From Litorimonas sp963972195 (lineage in GTDB: Bacteria > Pseudomonadota > Alphaproteobacteria > Caulobacterales > Maricaulaceae): a stretch of 64,000 nucleotides of DNA. This document shows, piece by piece, positions 23,171 to 31,955 of the stretch. Positions within the stretch are counted from its first letter, which is position 1, and each line of letters opens with the position of its first letter. The notes beneath the pieces were generated by a model, which saw only the letters and a list, made by a program, of their open reading frames with translations, did not search any database and was not told where the DNA came from. The stretch is taken from contig CAXATH010000007.1 of the NCBI GenBank assembly GCA_963972195.1, positions 62,001-126,000 on the forward strand, given 5' to 3'. The position numbers and the translations under genes were made by a program.

Positions 23171-25261
23171 ATGAAAGTCTTTTTTCTTAGTCTCTGTTTG
23201 TTTTTTGTCTCGCTCGTTCCAAGTTACGCCGCGGAAAGTGAATCCGTTGACACAGGCAAGGTTGTTGCCTCGCTTGTAAGTTCGAATGACAGCGCGGCTC
23301 CGGGCGAAACGATAGATCTCGCCCTCAGAACAATCTTGGACCCAGGCTGGCATACTTATTGGCGCAATCCCGGAGACAGCGGCGAGCCTGTCCAACTTGA
23401 CTGGCAATTACCTGAAGGCTGGGAAACAGGGGAAATCACCTGGCCTCTGCCCATGACCCTGCCGACAGGGCCAATTATCAATTACGGGTTTGAAGGGGCG
23501 CCGCTTTTTCCGGTTTCCGTCAGCGTTCCGGAAACGGCAGAGCCTGGAACAATCCAAACTCTAACGCTCGATTTTTATTACCTGGTTTGTGCCGATATTT
23601 GTATTCCGGAAAATGGAAGCGCGTCTATCGATATGCCGATTGGCGAGAGCGTGAAAGATGACCGATGGGATGTACTCATTCAGGACGCGGTTAACACATC
23701 GCCTAAGCCAGCGCCGATTTCTGCGGCCATAAATCAGGAAGCGGAAGAGGCGGTCTTAACTCTGGCCGATCTACCGGAAGGTGATTTTTCAGAAAGCTAT
23801 TTCTTTCCCTTTGATCAAGGTATCGTGGCGCATTCAGAGCCGCAAACGGTTGCGAAGGGCGAAAACGGAATAGAGATTCGCGTAGCCTCTGAATATGGCT
23901 GGGATAACGGCCTGCCGGATCAAATTTCGGGCGTTCTGTCCTATCAACAAAACGGCGTGCGGACAGGGTCGGAAATAAATGTGACTGTGGGTGAAAGTCT
24001 GGATATCGGACAGGTCGCGAGCGCGGGCGATGCTGCCGCCGTGGGGGCTGGGTCCTTTACGCTTATCGGCGCGATTTTCGGGGCTCTTCTTGGCGGCCTT
24101 ATTCTTAATTTGATGCCGTGCGTCTTTCCGGTCATCTCCATGAAAGCGCTCAGTATCGCGAAAACGGCGCATGGTGAACGGGCTGTCATTCGGCGCGAGG
24201 CCTGGGCTTATACCGCTGGGGTTCTTGCAACTTTTCTTGTTCTGACCATTTTGCTGATTGCGCTCAAAGCCGCAGGCAGCGAGATTGGCTGGGGCTTTCA
24301 ACTACAATCACCATTGGTCGTAGCAGGTCTCGCCCTTTTGATTTTCGCTGTCGGTTTGAACCTGTTGGGCGTATTCGAGTTCGGGACGTCTTTTCAGAAT
24401 ACCGGCTCAAGCCTAACCACTAAAGGCGGCGTTCGGGGGTCCTTCTTTACCGGACTCTTGGCAGTGATTGTGGCAACGCCCTGTACAGCGCCATTTATGG
24501 CCGGGGCGATTGGCTATGCAGTGGCTCAACCCGTGGCCGTAACAGTCGCCGTTTTTCTGGCACTGGCCATCGGCTTTGCCCTCCCGTTCTTACTTATTGC
24601 CTATGTGCCGCGCCTGTTGAAAGTTCTGCCCAAGCCCGGCCCCTGGATGGTGCGGTTCAAAGAACTCCTTGCCTTTCCCATGTTTGCCGCCGCGATCTGG
24701 CTTGTCTGGGTCGTCAGTCTTCAGGCCGGATCAATGGGATTGTTAAAGGTCTTAAGCGCCATGCTGCTTCTCGCCCTGGCGGTCTGGGCCTTTAAAAGCT
24801 CGAAAAATTCGATAAAGAGCCTCGCCGTACTTGTTGGTGTTTTGGCTCTCTTTGTTATTATTTCTATTCGGCCCGGCTCGGCCACGACCGTGGATTTAAC
24901 TCAAGAAGCGTGGTCCACAGAGCGCGTGGATGAACTCCGTGCAGAAGGGCGTCCCGTCTTTGTCGACTTCACCGCCGCTTGGTGCGTGACCTGCAAAGTG
25001 AATGAGACGCTCGTTCTAGAAAAAGACAAAACCAAGCAGCTTTTTCTCGATACAAACACCGCTTTTCTCGTCGCCGATTGGACCAATAAAGATGATGAGA
25101 TAGCGCAAGAACTGGAACGCTATGGCCGCGCTGGCGTTCCCTTATACCTGGTTTTCCCATCTGGTGACAATTCCGTGAGCGCCGAAGTTTTGCCTCAAGT
25201 TTTGACCTATGATGTGGTAAAAGAGGCTATTGAAAGAGCTAAGGTCGGCTCGGCATCCTAA
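23171..25261 (+). CDS. ScsB/DsbD-like thiol:disulfide interchange protein
   Basis: 696-residue membrane reductase that carries electrons from cytosolic thioredoxin to periplasmic thiols. Signal peptide at 1-21. The N-terminal periplasmic domain has a redox pair in VCADICIPE. The hydrophobic core (about 293-570) has the two membrane cysteines in NLMPCVFPVISMK and ATPCTAPFM. The C-terminal thioredoxin domain (about 577-690) has AAWCVTCK. The large N-terminal domain matches ScsB more than classical DsbD. The redoxin gene 50 bp downstream is a likely periplasmic partner. Confidence 0.92.
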   Translation: MKVFFLSLCLFFVSLVPSYAAESESVDTGKVVASLVSSNDSAAPGETIDLALRTILDPGWHTYWRNPGDSGEPVQLDWQLPEGWETGEITWPLPMTLPTGPIINYGFEGAPLFPVSVSVPETAEPGTIQTLTLDFYYLVCADICIPENGSASIDMPIGESVKDDRWDVLIQDAVNTSPKPAPISAAINQEAEEAVLTLADLPEGDFSESYFFPFDQGIVAHSEPQTVAKGENGIEIRVASEYGWDNGLPDQISGVLSYQQNGVRTGSEINVTVGESLDIGQVASAGDAAAVGAGSFTLIGAIFGALLGGLILNLMPCVFPVISMKALSIAKTAHGERAVIRREAWAYTAGVLATFLVLTILLIALKAAGSEIGWGFQLQSPLVVAGLALLIFAVGLNLLGVFEFGTSFQNTGSSLTTKGGVRGSFFTGLLAVIVATPCTAPFMAGAIGYAVAQPVAVTVAVFLALAIGFALPFLLIAYVPRLLKVLPKPGPWMVRFKELLAFPMFAAAIWLVWVVSLQAGSMGLLKVLSAMLLLALAVWAFKSSKNSIKSLAVLVGVLALFVIISIRPGSATTVDLTQEAWSTERVDELRAEGRPVFVDFTAAWCVTCKVNETLVLEKDKTKQLFLDTNTAFLVADWTNKDDEIAQELERYGRAGVPLYLVFPSGDNSVSAEVLPQVLTYDVVKEAIERAKVGSAS

Positions 25262-25312
25262 GCCTACGTTCGATCGTAGACAGGATTCATAACAAAATGT
25301 GAGGACAGTTTC

Positions 25313-25936
25313 ATGCGTATGATGACAAAATTTGCTGCCACAACTCTTAGTGTTGCAGCTTTAACGCTTTCTGCAACCGCCTTGGCAGAGGTTGCCACCG
25401 GAAGTCAAATTCCGGATATGACCGTGACCGATTCCAACGGCAAAACCCATAACCTTTCAGATTTTGAAGGCAAAAGAGTTGTTCTGGAGTGGACCAACAA
25501 GGGCTGTCCTTACGTCCAGAAACATTACGGTTCTGACAATATGCAGACCCTGCAAAAATCGGCAACAGCTGACGGAGAGACTGTTTGGCTGACTGTGATT
25601 TCCAGCGCCCCCGGTAAGCAGGGATATGAAGACGGCGAAAGCGCGAATGAATTGATGGCGGAGTGGGACGCGGCGCCAACAGCTGTTATTCTCGATCCGG
25701 AAGGGGATATGGGAAAAGCCTTCAATGCCAAAACGACTCCGCATATGTATGTCATAACGCCGGATCAAACTTTGGTTTATCAGGGTGCGATTGATGATAA
25801 CCGCTCATCGAACCCAGCCACAATTGAAGGGGCGGAAAACTATGTCGCTTCTGCTTTGGCCGATTTGGACGCCGGCCGTCCAGTTGCGACGGCCGAAACA
25901 GCGCCTTATGGATGTAGCGTAAAATACAAGAGCTAG
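25313..25936 (+). CDS. periplasmic thioredoxin-fold redoxin
   Basis: 207-residue secreted AhpC/TSA-like redoxin. The signal peptide ends at ALA-E. The active-site region is EWTNKGCPYVQKHY, with one Cys followed by Pro; a second cysteine lies in PYGCSVKY at the C-terminus. This NxxCP...GCSVKY pattern is a recognisable redoxin subfamily. The ScsB/DsbD-like reductase just upstream could keep it reduced. Peroxide or disulfide reduction in the periplasm is likely. Confidence 0.87.
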   Translation: MRMMTKFAATTLSVAALTLSATALAEVATGSQIPDMTVTDSNGKTHNLSDFEGKRVVLEWTNKGCPYVQKHYGSDNMQTLQKSATADGETVWLTVISSAPGKQGYEDGESANELMAEWDAAPTAVILDPEGDMGKAFNAKTTPHMYVITPDQTLVYQGAIDDNRSSNPATIEGAENYVASALADLDAGRPVATAETAPYGCSVKYKS

Positions 25937-25955
25937 ATCTAGCAAAACTCTAAGA

Positions 25956-25982
25956 AAAAGCCCGCTCGTAGCGGGCTTTTTT
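25956..25982. terminator. bidirectional terminator (redoxin / kynureninase)
   Basis: AAAAGCCCGCT / AGCGGGCTTTT 11-bp stem with a CGT loop; T-runs on both strands. Confidence 0.9.
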
Positions 25983-25995
25983 ATGGGCTAGAGAA

Positions 25996-27234
25996 TTAGG
26001 TGACCTTTGAGCGTGCATGAAACTCCGGGGCGTCCCAGCTTTTCGAGTGCAATATTTCCGTCAGTGCTTCCATCAAATCCCAGACATCGACATAGCTCAA
26101 ATATAGCGGGGAAAAGCCGAACCGGACCGTGTCCGGGCTTCGGAAATCGCTCTGAAAACCTTGAGCGTGTAGAGCGCGCGTAACAGGGTAGCCGTTCTCA
26201 ACTTTCAAACTGACGTGGCCACCGCGTTTGGACGCATCGTGAGGGGACATTATTTCAAGCCCGATTTCTTCAGCGCGAGCGATACACAAATCACCCAAAG
26301 CTCCGGCTTTGGCCTCTAGGGCCATCATATCTATGTCGTCAAAAGCCTCGAGCGCGCCCTCTAGGGCGGAGAGCGACAAGATCGGCGGCGTGCCGGACGC
26401 AAACCGGGCAGCGTCTTCTCGGGGCCTGTACTGTCCATCAAACTCAAACGGAGCTGCATGACCCATCCAGCCGGGCAGAGGTGTATGAAGCTTTGGGAGG
26501 AGGTCTGTCCGCGCATACAGAAAAGACGGCGCACCCGGGCCACCATTTAGATATTTATAGGTACAACCGGTTGCGAGCTTTGCGCCTGCCGCTTTCATAT
26601 CCAGCGCGATGACCCCTGTCGCATGACTAAGATCCCAGAGAATTAAGGCACCTGACTCCTGCGCCTTATCTTCATAAGCTTTCATATCGACCCGCTCGCC
26701 GGAGCGGTAATTTACGGCGCTCTTGATATAAATGCCGCCTTCGGACAAGGCGTCGAAATCCTCACCGGAGTTTACGCGCCGACACGCCACGCTTGTCAAA
26801 TTTGCAAACGCCTCGGCTATATATTGGTCCGTCGGAAATTCCTCGGCATCGACGCAAATCTGCCGCTTGCCTTGCGTCAGGGGAAGGGCGCTCGCCGCGA
26901 GTTTAAAGAGATTGACGGAGACTGTATCCGTCACCATCACCTCATCCGGGTCTGCGCCGATGAGGCCTGAAAGTTTCCCGCCAAGCTTTGCTGCTAGATC
27001 AAACCATCCGGCACTATTCCACGAGCCAACAAGTCCTTTAGCCCAGGACTCTTTAGCGCAGTCATTTAGCTTCTTTAACGCAGCGCTATGAGGCGGTCCG
27101 AGAGAATGCCCAACAAAATAAGTCACATCGTCCGGCAATTTAAACTGGGTTCTGGCCTGAGCCAAAGGATCTTGGTTATCGAGGGCTAAAGCCTCATCTC
27201 TCTTGGTTGCAATTTTCATAAAATTGTTTTGCAT
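25996..27234 (-). CDS. kynU: kynureninase
   Basis: PLP enzyme that cleaves kynurenine to anthranilate and alanine in tryptophan degradation; 412 residues, usual length. The PLP lysine is K227 in GCTYKYLNGGPGAP. The cofactor Asp/His pair is in LWDLSHATGVI. The substrate phosphate/arginine regions include RFGFSPLYLSY near the C-terminus. An alternative ATG lies five codons in. It is divergent, with about 60 bp between, from an esterase that has the kynurenine-formamidase HGGxW motif. Tryptophan 2,3-dioxygenase is not in the window. Confidence 0.94.
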   Translation of the reverse strand: MQNNFMKIATKRDEALALDNQDPLAQARTQFKLPDDVTYFVGHSLGPPHSAALKKLNDCAKESWAKGLVGSWNSAGWFDLAAKLGGKLSGLIGADPDEVMVTDTVSVNLFKLAASALPLTQGKRQICVDAEEFPTDQYIAEAFANLTSVACRRVNSGEDFDALSEGGIYIKSAVNYRSGERVDMKAYEDKAQESGALILWDLSHATGVIALDMKAAGAKLATGCTYKYLNGGPGAPSFLYARTDLLPKLHTPLPGWMGHAAPFEFDGQYRPREDAARFASGTPPILSLSALEGALEAFDDIDMMALEAKAGALGDLCIARAEEIGLEIMSPHDASKRGGHVSLKVENGYPVTRALHAQGFQSDFRSPDTVRFGFSPLYLSYVDVWDLMEALTEILHSKSWDAPEFHARSKVT

Positions 27235-27292
27235 GACATACCCCGGATTGACCAGTAGAGTTTCGCATACACTTCAAATGAGACCTGATGTC

Positions 27293-28255
27293 ATGATTAG
27301 ATATAGCTTGCCCGTCCTGCTTGGTTTTACAGCGCTTACTCTGACAGCGTGCGAAACGACTCAATCCCAAACGTCTGAAACCTCAAGGATCGAAAAGGAG
27401 ACTGTTATGAACGAGCCTGAACCTCTCATGAGCTGGCCTGATCTGACCACCCGTCCAAAAAAGGCGCCGACAGAAACGGTTCGCAGTGGGGACGAGGAAA
27501 CGGACATCGTGGATGTTTGGCTACCGGACAGGCCGGGTCCGCACCCGGTCGTTCTTATGGTGCATGGGGGGTGCTGGCAGAAGTCCATCGCAGATCGGAC
27601 TCTGATGAACTATGCCGCCGACGCGATGCGCGCAGAGGGATTGGCCGTTTGGAATATTGAATATCGCGGCGTTGATGAAGAGGGCGGAGGCTATCCCGGC
27701 ACGTTTCAGGATGTGGCCCAAGCGGCCGATTCAATGCGTGTCCATGCAGAGGAGTTTAATCTCGACCTGAGCCGTGTGGCGGGATTTGGCCATTCGGCTG
27801 GGGGGCATTTGGTGACCTGGCTGGCAGGGCGAAGAAACCTTCCAGATACAAGCGTTTTAGCCGGTGGCAATCCATTGCCAATGCTGGGGGTTGTGAATTC
27901 AGGAGGTCTGGCAGATTTAAAGGCGTCCGAGCCTCTTACTCTGAAATCTTGCCTGGCTGATATCAAAGATAGCCTAACAGGCTCGGCGTCGGAAAACCGT
28001 CCTGATCCGCTCTCAGATACGTCAAGCGATCGCCTCCTACCCACAGGTTTAAAAATCTATAGCGTCAACGGCGAAAGGGACCGTATTGCCCCGCCCGCTT
28101 TGGGGGATGACTTTACCGTAAAAGCCGAACAGGCGGGCGATGAGGCCAAAGCGTTTATCATACCGGGTGAAGGACATGTGGAACTAATTGCGCCAGGCTC
28201 CGATGCCTTTAAGAAGCAGGTGAGCCTCCTTAAAGAGATACTGGGCGAGGATTAA
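27293..28255 (+). CDS. lipoprotein alpha/beta hydrolase, kynurenine-formamidase-like
   Basis: 320-residue esterase. From the ATG at 27293 it has a lipoprotein signal with lipobox LTAC and acylated Cys20; longer starts upstream lack ribosome sites. HGGCW at 91-95 matches the HGGxW oxyanion motif of arylformamidases and related esterases. The nucleophile elbow is FGHSAGGH, and the His candidate is in PGEGHVELI. Divergence from kynU suggests a role in N-formylkynurenine hydrolysis. An envelope-anchored formamidase would be unusual, so a general esterase remains possible. Confidence 0.75.
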   Translation: MIRYSLPVLLGFTALTLTACETTQSQTSETSRIEKETVMNEPEPLMSWPDLTTRPKKAPTETVRSGDEETDIVDVWLPDRPGPHPVVLMVHGGCWQKSIADRTLMNYAADAMRAEGLAVWNIEYRGVDEEGGGYPGTFQDVAQAADSMRVHAEEFNLDLSRVAGFGHSAGGHLVTWLAGRRNLPDTSVLAGGNPLPMLGVVNSGGLADLKASEPLTLKSCLADIKDSLTGSASENRPDPLSDTSSDRLLPTGLKIYSVNGERDRIAPPALGDDFTVKAEQAGDEAKAFIIPGEGHVELIAPGSDAFKKQVSLLKEILGED

Positions 28256-28274
28256 TCCTCGCGACCAAACCGGT

Positions 28275-29003
28275 CTAAGAAATTGAACGGTCTGGTAATT
28301 CGAAGCCAAATCTTTCGCCATCTCCCCAAGCTTCGCGGTCATTCCCAAATTTAGGGAAGCCGCCATTGGATTTGAGAAGCTGAGCTAATTGCATCAAATT
28401 CCATGTCATGATCGTCGTATTTCTTTTTGTGAAATCGCTATCAAATCCGGTTGTCCCGTCCTCTTGCTTGTCGCCAAAGGATGGCCCCGGTCCAATTTCT
28501 CCTATCCACCCGCAATCGGCTTGCGGGGGGATTGTGTAGCCCAAGTGCTGCAGGGCAAAGAGAAGGCTCATCGCGGTATGTTTAACGCCATCTTCGTTCC
28601 CGGTAATCACAGCGCCGCCCGTCTTTCCGTAAAAAACACTCTGGCCATCATCGTTTAGCTCGCCGCTCATCGCGTAGAGACGTTCAATAAGGACGCGGCA
28701 GACGGAGCTTTCCTCCCCGAGCCAAAGGGGCGTTCCGATGATAAGGATATCTGCCTCTTTGACGGTTTTCCAGATCTCTGGCCATTCATCCTTATCATAG
28801 CCATGCTCGGTCATATCAGGATAAATCCCCGGCGGCACGATATGATCAACCATGTGAATTATTGTGACGTCCACCTCCGCTCTGGTCATCAAATCAGAGA
28901 TAGCGTCCAAAAGTATCCGGGTATGAGATTTCTTTGCTTTTCGCTTTAAGGAGGTATTGAAAATTACGGTTTTCAGATCTGGAAATTTTGGCAAAGTCGT
29001 CAT
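28275..29003 (-). CDS. NAD(P)H-dependent flavin reductase / flavodoxin-fold protein
   Basis: 242-residue flavodoxin-like FMN protein. It starts at the ATG 29003 with GGAG 6 nt before (the frame is open further upstream without a ribosome site). The phosphate loop is FNTSLKRKAKKSHT. The FMN-binding IIGTPLWLGEESSVCRVLIERL and the typical GKTGGAVITGNEDGVKH segment follow. It probably reduces quinones or azo/nitro compounds in the cytosol, or serves as an electron donor. It is divergent from egtB. Confidence 0.85.
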   Translation of the reverse strand: MTTLPKFPDLKTVIFNTSLKRKAKKSHTRILLDAISDLMTRAEVDVTIIHMVDHIVPPGIYPDMTEHGYDKDEWPEIWKTVKEADILIIGTPLWLGEESSVCRVLIERLYAMSGELNDDGQSVFYGKTGGAVITGNEDGVKHTAMSLLFALQHLGYTIPPQADCGWIGEIGPGPSFGDKQEDGTTGFDSDFTKRNTTIMTWNLMQLAQLLKSNGGFPKFGNDREAWGDGERFGFELPDRSIS

Positions 29004-29152
29004 GAGGGGCTCCGGGAGAAGGTAAGGTGAGACGGGATTCCACTGTTTCAATGGCCCAGAGTTGACTTTCGTTCCGAACAGGGGCGCAAAGACCAAGGAA
29101 CCATCCAGCGGGCTTATGTGTTCGTAAAATAACTTTACCAAAAGGACTGACC

Positions 29153-30424
29153 ATGATTGCCTCCCCCCGCGTGAAGAAAATGGATGCCGATCAACTTGAG
29201 TCCAAGTGGGAAAATTTCAAAAAAGGCAGAGCAGTTACGGAGAGTTTAGCCGAAAATCTGAGCGACGCGGACGCCACCGTACAATCCATGCCGGATGCAA
29301 GTCCGATGAAATGGCATTTGGCGCATACAAGCTGGTTCTACGAAGAATTTATTATCGCTCCGGAATGTGGTGAAGAGGCGCGGTTTGACCCGAATTTTTC
29401 ATACCTCTTCAATTCCTATTATGACGGAGTGGGCGACCGCCACGCAAGAGATCGCCGCGGCATGCTTACCCGTCCGGCGTTGGAGAAGGTTTTAGAATAT
29501 CGCCGCCATGTCACGTCACATATGAAGTCGCTCATCTTGAGCGGAAATCCGCGTTGTCTTAAGCTGCTCGAGCTCGGCAGAGCCCATGAGGAGCAGCATC
29601 AGGAATTGGCGCTCACCGATATATTACATCTGTTTTCGCAAAATCCGCTTCGCCCGAATTACCGTCCCACTCGGCCAGTGTCCTATGACCGGGACACATC
29701 GGAAATGGGATGGACCAAATTTGAGGGCGGCATAGTAGAGATCGGTCATGACAGAGACGGGTTTCACTTTGATTGCGAAGCTCCGCGCCATCAGGTGATT
29801 TTGCGCCCATTTGAACTGGCAAACCGAACTGTGAGCAACGCCGAATGGATGGCGTTCATGGAAGCAGGGGGTTATGACGATCCTGCTCATTGGCTGTCTG
29901 ACGGATTTGCCGTGTGCCAGAACGAAAATTGGGACGCGCCTCTTTATTGGTTTGAAAATAATGACGAGTGGTGGAGCATGACCTTGCGCGGGCCACAGCC
30001 GATAGACCCTGACGCCCCTGTTCAAAATATTAGCTATTACGAAGCTGACGCGTATGCCGCTTGGGCTGGCGCGCGGCTTCCAACCGAGGCGGAATGGGAA
30101 TTTGGCGCGAAAGACTACCCGCTAGAAGGGAATTTCCTCACCTCAGAGCGACTTCGGCCTCAGCCGCAAAGTACCACTGGCGGACAGCTAAGCGGGCTTT
30201 TCGGCGATGTTTGGGAATGGACGGCGAGCCCCTTCACACCGTATTCCGGTTTCACCCCGTCTGAAGGTACAATTGGCGAATATAATGGAAAATTTATGAG
30301 TAATGTGATGGTGTTGAAGGGAGGGTCTTGCCTGACACCGGATAGGCATATTCGGGCGACATATCGAAATTTTTTCCATCCGGACAAGCGTTGGCAGTTC
30401 TCTGGCTTGAGGTTAGCAAAATAG
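29153..30424 (+). CDS. egtB: ergothioneine biosynthesis sulfoxide synthase EgtB
   Basis: Non-haem iron enzyme joining hercynine to a thiol (cysteine or gamma-glutamylcysteine) with O2; 423 residues. The N-terminal DinB-like domain supplies the three-His iron site: H58 (HLAHTSWFYEEF) and H145/H149 (HEEQHQE). The C-terminal FGE-sulfatase fold (about 185-423) contains ANRTVSNAEWMAFM, ARLPTEAEWEFGA and VLKGGSCLTPDRHIR. AAAGGA 6 nt before supports the ATG at 29153. It is immediately followed by egtD with no gap. Confidence 0.95.
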   Translation: MIASPRVKKMDADQLESKWENFKKGRAVTESLAENLSDADATVQSMPDASPMKWHLAHTSWFYEEFIIAPECGEEARFDPNFSYLFNSYYDGVGDRHARDRRGMLTRPALEKVLEYRRHVTSHMKSLILSGNPRCLKLLELGRAHEEQHQELALTDILHLFSQNPLRPNYRPTRPVSYDRDTSEMGWTKFEGGIVEIGHDRDGFHFDCEAPRHQVILRPFELANRTVSNAEWMAFMEAGGYDDPAHWLSDGFAVCQNENWDAPLYWFENNDEWWSMTLRGPQPIDPDAPVQNISYYEADAYAAWAGARLPTEAEWEFGAKDYPLEGNFLTSERLRPQPQSTTGGQLSGLFGDVWEWTASPFTPYSGFTPSEGTIGEYNGKFMSNVMVLKGGSCLTPDRHIRATYRNFFHPDKRWQFSGLRLAK

Positions 30425-31375
30425 ATGTCTGATGATTTTGCGAATGACGTGGCGGATGGCTTAGGCACCGCCCCGAAAACCCTGCCCTCTAAATATTTTT
30501 ATGATGCGGCCGGGGACGACCTGTTTATAAAAATTATGGATCTTCCTGAATATTATCTGACCCGCGCAGAAATGGAAATTTTCAGGGAGCAGACCGGCGC
30601 CTTGATTAAGGCTCTCGGCCAGACACCGAAACAGCCGTTCGAATTGATTGAACTTGGGGCAGGAGATGGCCAAAAGACTGTGCATTTATTGAAAGGTCTT
30701 CTCTCCGCCGGATATGATTTTACTTATGTTCCCGTCGACATTTCAGCGAATGTCTTGGAACATTTGAAAAAATATCTGGCCAACGAATTGCCGGACCTGA
30801 AAATCCGAACGGAACAGGGCGACTATTTCAAGCGTCTGAAAGTTTTGCAAGAAACGCATCTTCCGCGGGTCATTCTTTATCTTGGCTCCAACCTCGGAAA
30901 TTTGACGGACGACAAGTCCAAAGCGTTTATGGAAAAACTTTCCCGCCGTCTAATGCCAGGCGACCGCTTAATTCTCGGCGTGGACCAGAAAAAGCCAGCC
31001 GATATTGTTTTGCCAGCCTATAATGATTCCCAAGGCGTGACCGCGGCTTTCAATCTGAATCTTTTGACGCGCATCAATCGGGATTTAGGCGGTGAGTTTA
31101 AATTGGAGCAATTTCGACACGCCCCCGAATATGATGAAGAGAAGGGTGTTGCGACCAGCTACCTGGAAAGCCTGGTCGACCAAGATGTAAAAATCAGAGC
31201 GCTAGACCGCGCATTTCACTTCACCGAAGGCGAGAAAATTAAAGTCGAAATTTCCCGAAAATACGACCTCCCGATTATTCGCAAAATTATCGCAGATACT
31301 CCGTTCGAGATTGAAACCGTTCTTAAGGATTCCCAAGATCTTTACTTGGATATTGTCCTTTTGCGGGAAAAGTGA
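30425..31375 (+). CDS. egtD: L-histidine N-alpha-methyltransferase EgtD
   Basis: SAM-dependent enzyme that trimethylates histidine to hercynine; 316 residues, normal length. N-terminal LPSKYFYDAAGDDLFIKIM and LPEYYLTRAEMEI are diagnostic. SAM motif ELGAGDGQKT; then YLGSNLGNL and RALDRAFHFTEGEKI. The ATG follows the egtB stop directly (TAGATG), with GAGG inside egtB as the ribosome site, so translation is coupled. No egtA, egtC or egtE is present, which fits the compact two-gene proteobacterial arrangement. Confidence 0.96.
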   Translation: MSDDFANDVADGLGTAPKTLPSKYFYDAAGDDLFIKIMDLPEYYLTRAEMEIFREQTGALIKALGQTPKQPFELIELGAGDGQKTVHLLKGLLSAGYDFTYVPVDISANVLEHLKKYLANELPDLKIRTEQGDYFKRLKVLQETHLPRVILYLGSNLGNLTDDKSKAFMEKLSRRLMPGDRLILGVDQKKPADIVLPAYNDSQGVTAAFNLNLLTRINRDLGGEFKLEQFRHAPEYDEEKGVATSYLESLVDQDVKIRALDRAFHFTEGEKIKVEISRKYDLPIIRKIIADTPFEIETVLKDSQDLYLDIVLLREK

Positions 31376-31428
31376 TGATTTGGCTGCAGGGCTTGGAGCT
31401 TAAAAACCAATATTCTTAAAAACCGTTA

Positions 31429-31803
31429 TTAATGCGTCTTAACGAATATCTTCTTTATTCTTGTCATAATTGAACCAAGTCGAAATGGTTTGTTAAAATG
31501 CGCAACATCTTTGAAGACACCGTGTTTTTTTGCTTTTTCAACTTGGCCGGAGATCAAGATGAAGGGAATTTTTCGGGATTTTAAAATTTTGGCAACGTCT
31601 TCGGACGTTTCTTTTCCCAATTCAAAGTCTAAAGTGAAAATATCCGCCTCGTCATTTTGTGCTGCTAACATGGCGTTACTGTGACTGGCGGAGGAAGAAA
31701 CCACCTCGAGTCCCGCTTCCAAAAAAGACTCCTCCATATCCATCGCGACGATGGGGTCATCCTCGACAATAGAAATTTTGATCGGTTTCTCGTTTTTTAG
31801 CAT
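31429..31803 (-). CDS. single-domain response regulator
   Basis: 124-residue stand-alone receiver domain. Acidic pocket E14-D15-D16, phosphoacceptor D59 (TLDFELG), switch serine S85 (ISGQ) and conserved K105 (FNKPF). There is no output domain, so it acts as a phosphate shuttle or through protein binding. It is divergent from the HWE kinase gene, its likely partner. Confidence 0.9.
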   Translation of the reverse strand: MLKNEKPIKISIVEDDPIVAMDMEESFLEAGLEVVSSSASHSNAMLAAQNDEADIFTLDFELGKETSEDVAKILKSRKIPFILISGQVEKAKKHGVFKDVAHFNKPFRLGSIMTRIKKIFVKTH

Positions 31804-31955
31804 GTGGGTTCAACGCCCCAGATATGCGGAAGTTCATTTAGCGACTGTCCTAATAATTTTAAATAGCTGCCGGGCGGCTCGACAACGCCAAATTTATTTT
31901 GCTAGGTAAAACATTTGATAGTGTTGGTCCTGAGGGGACTACGGAAAGGTCGGTA

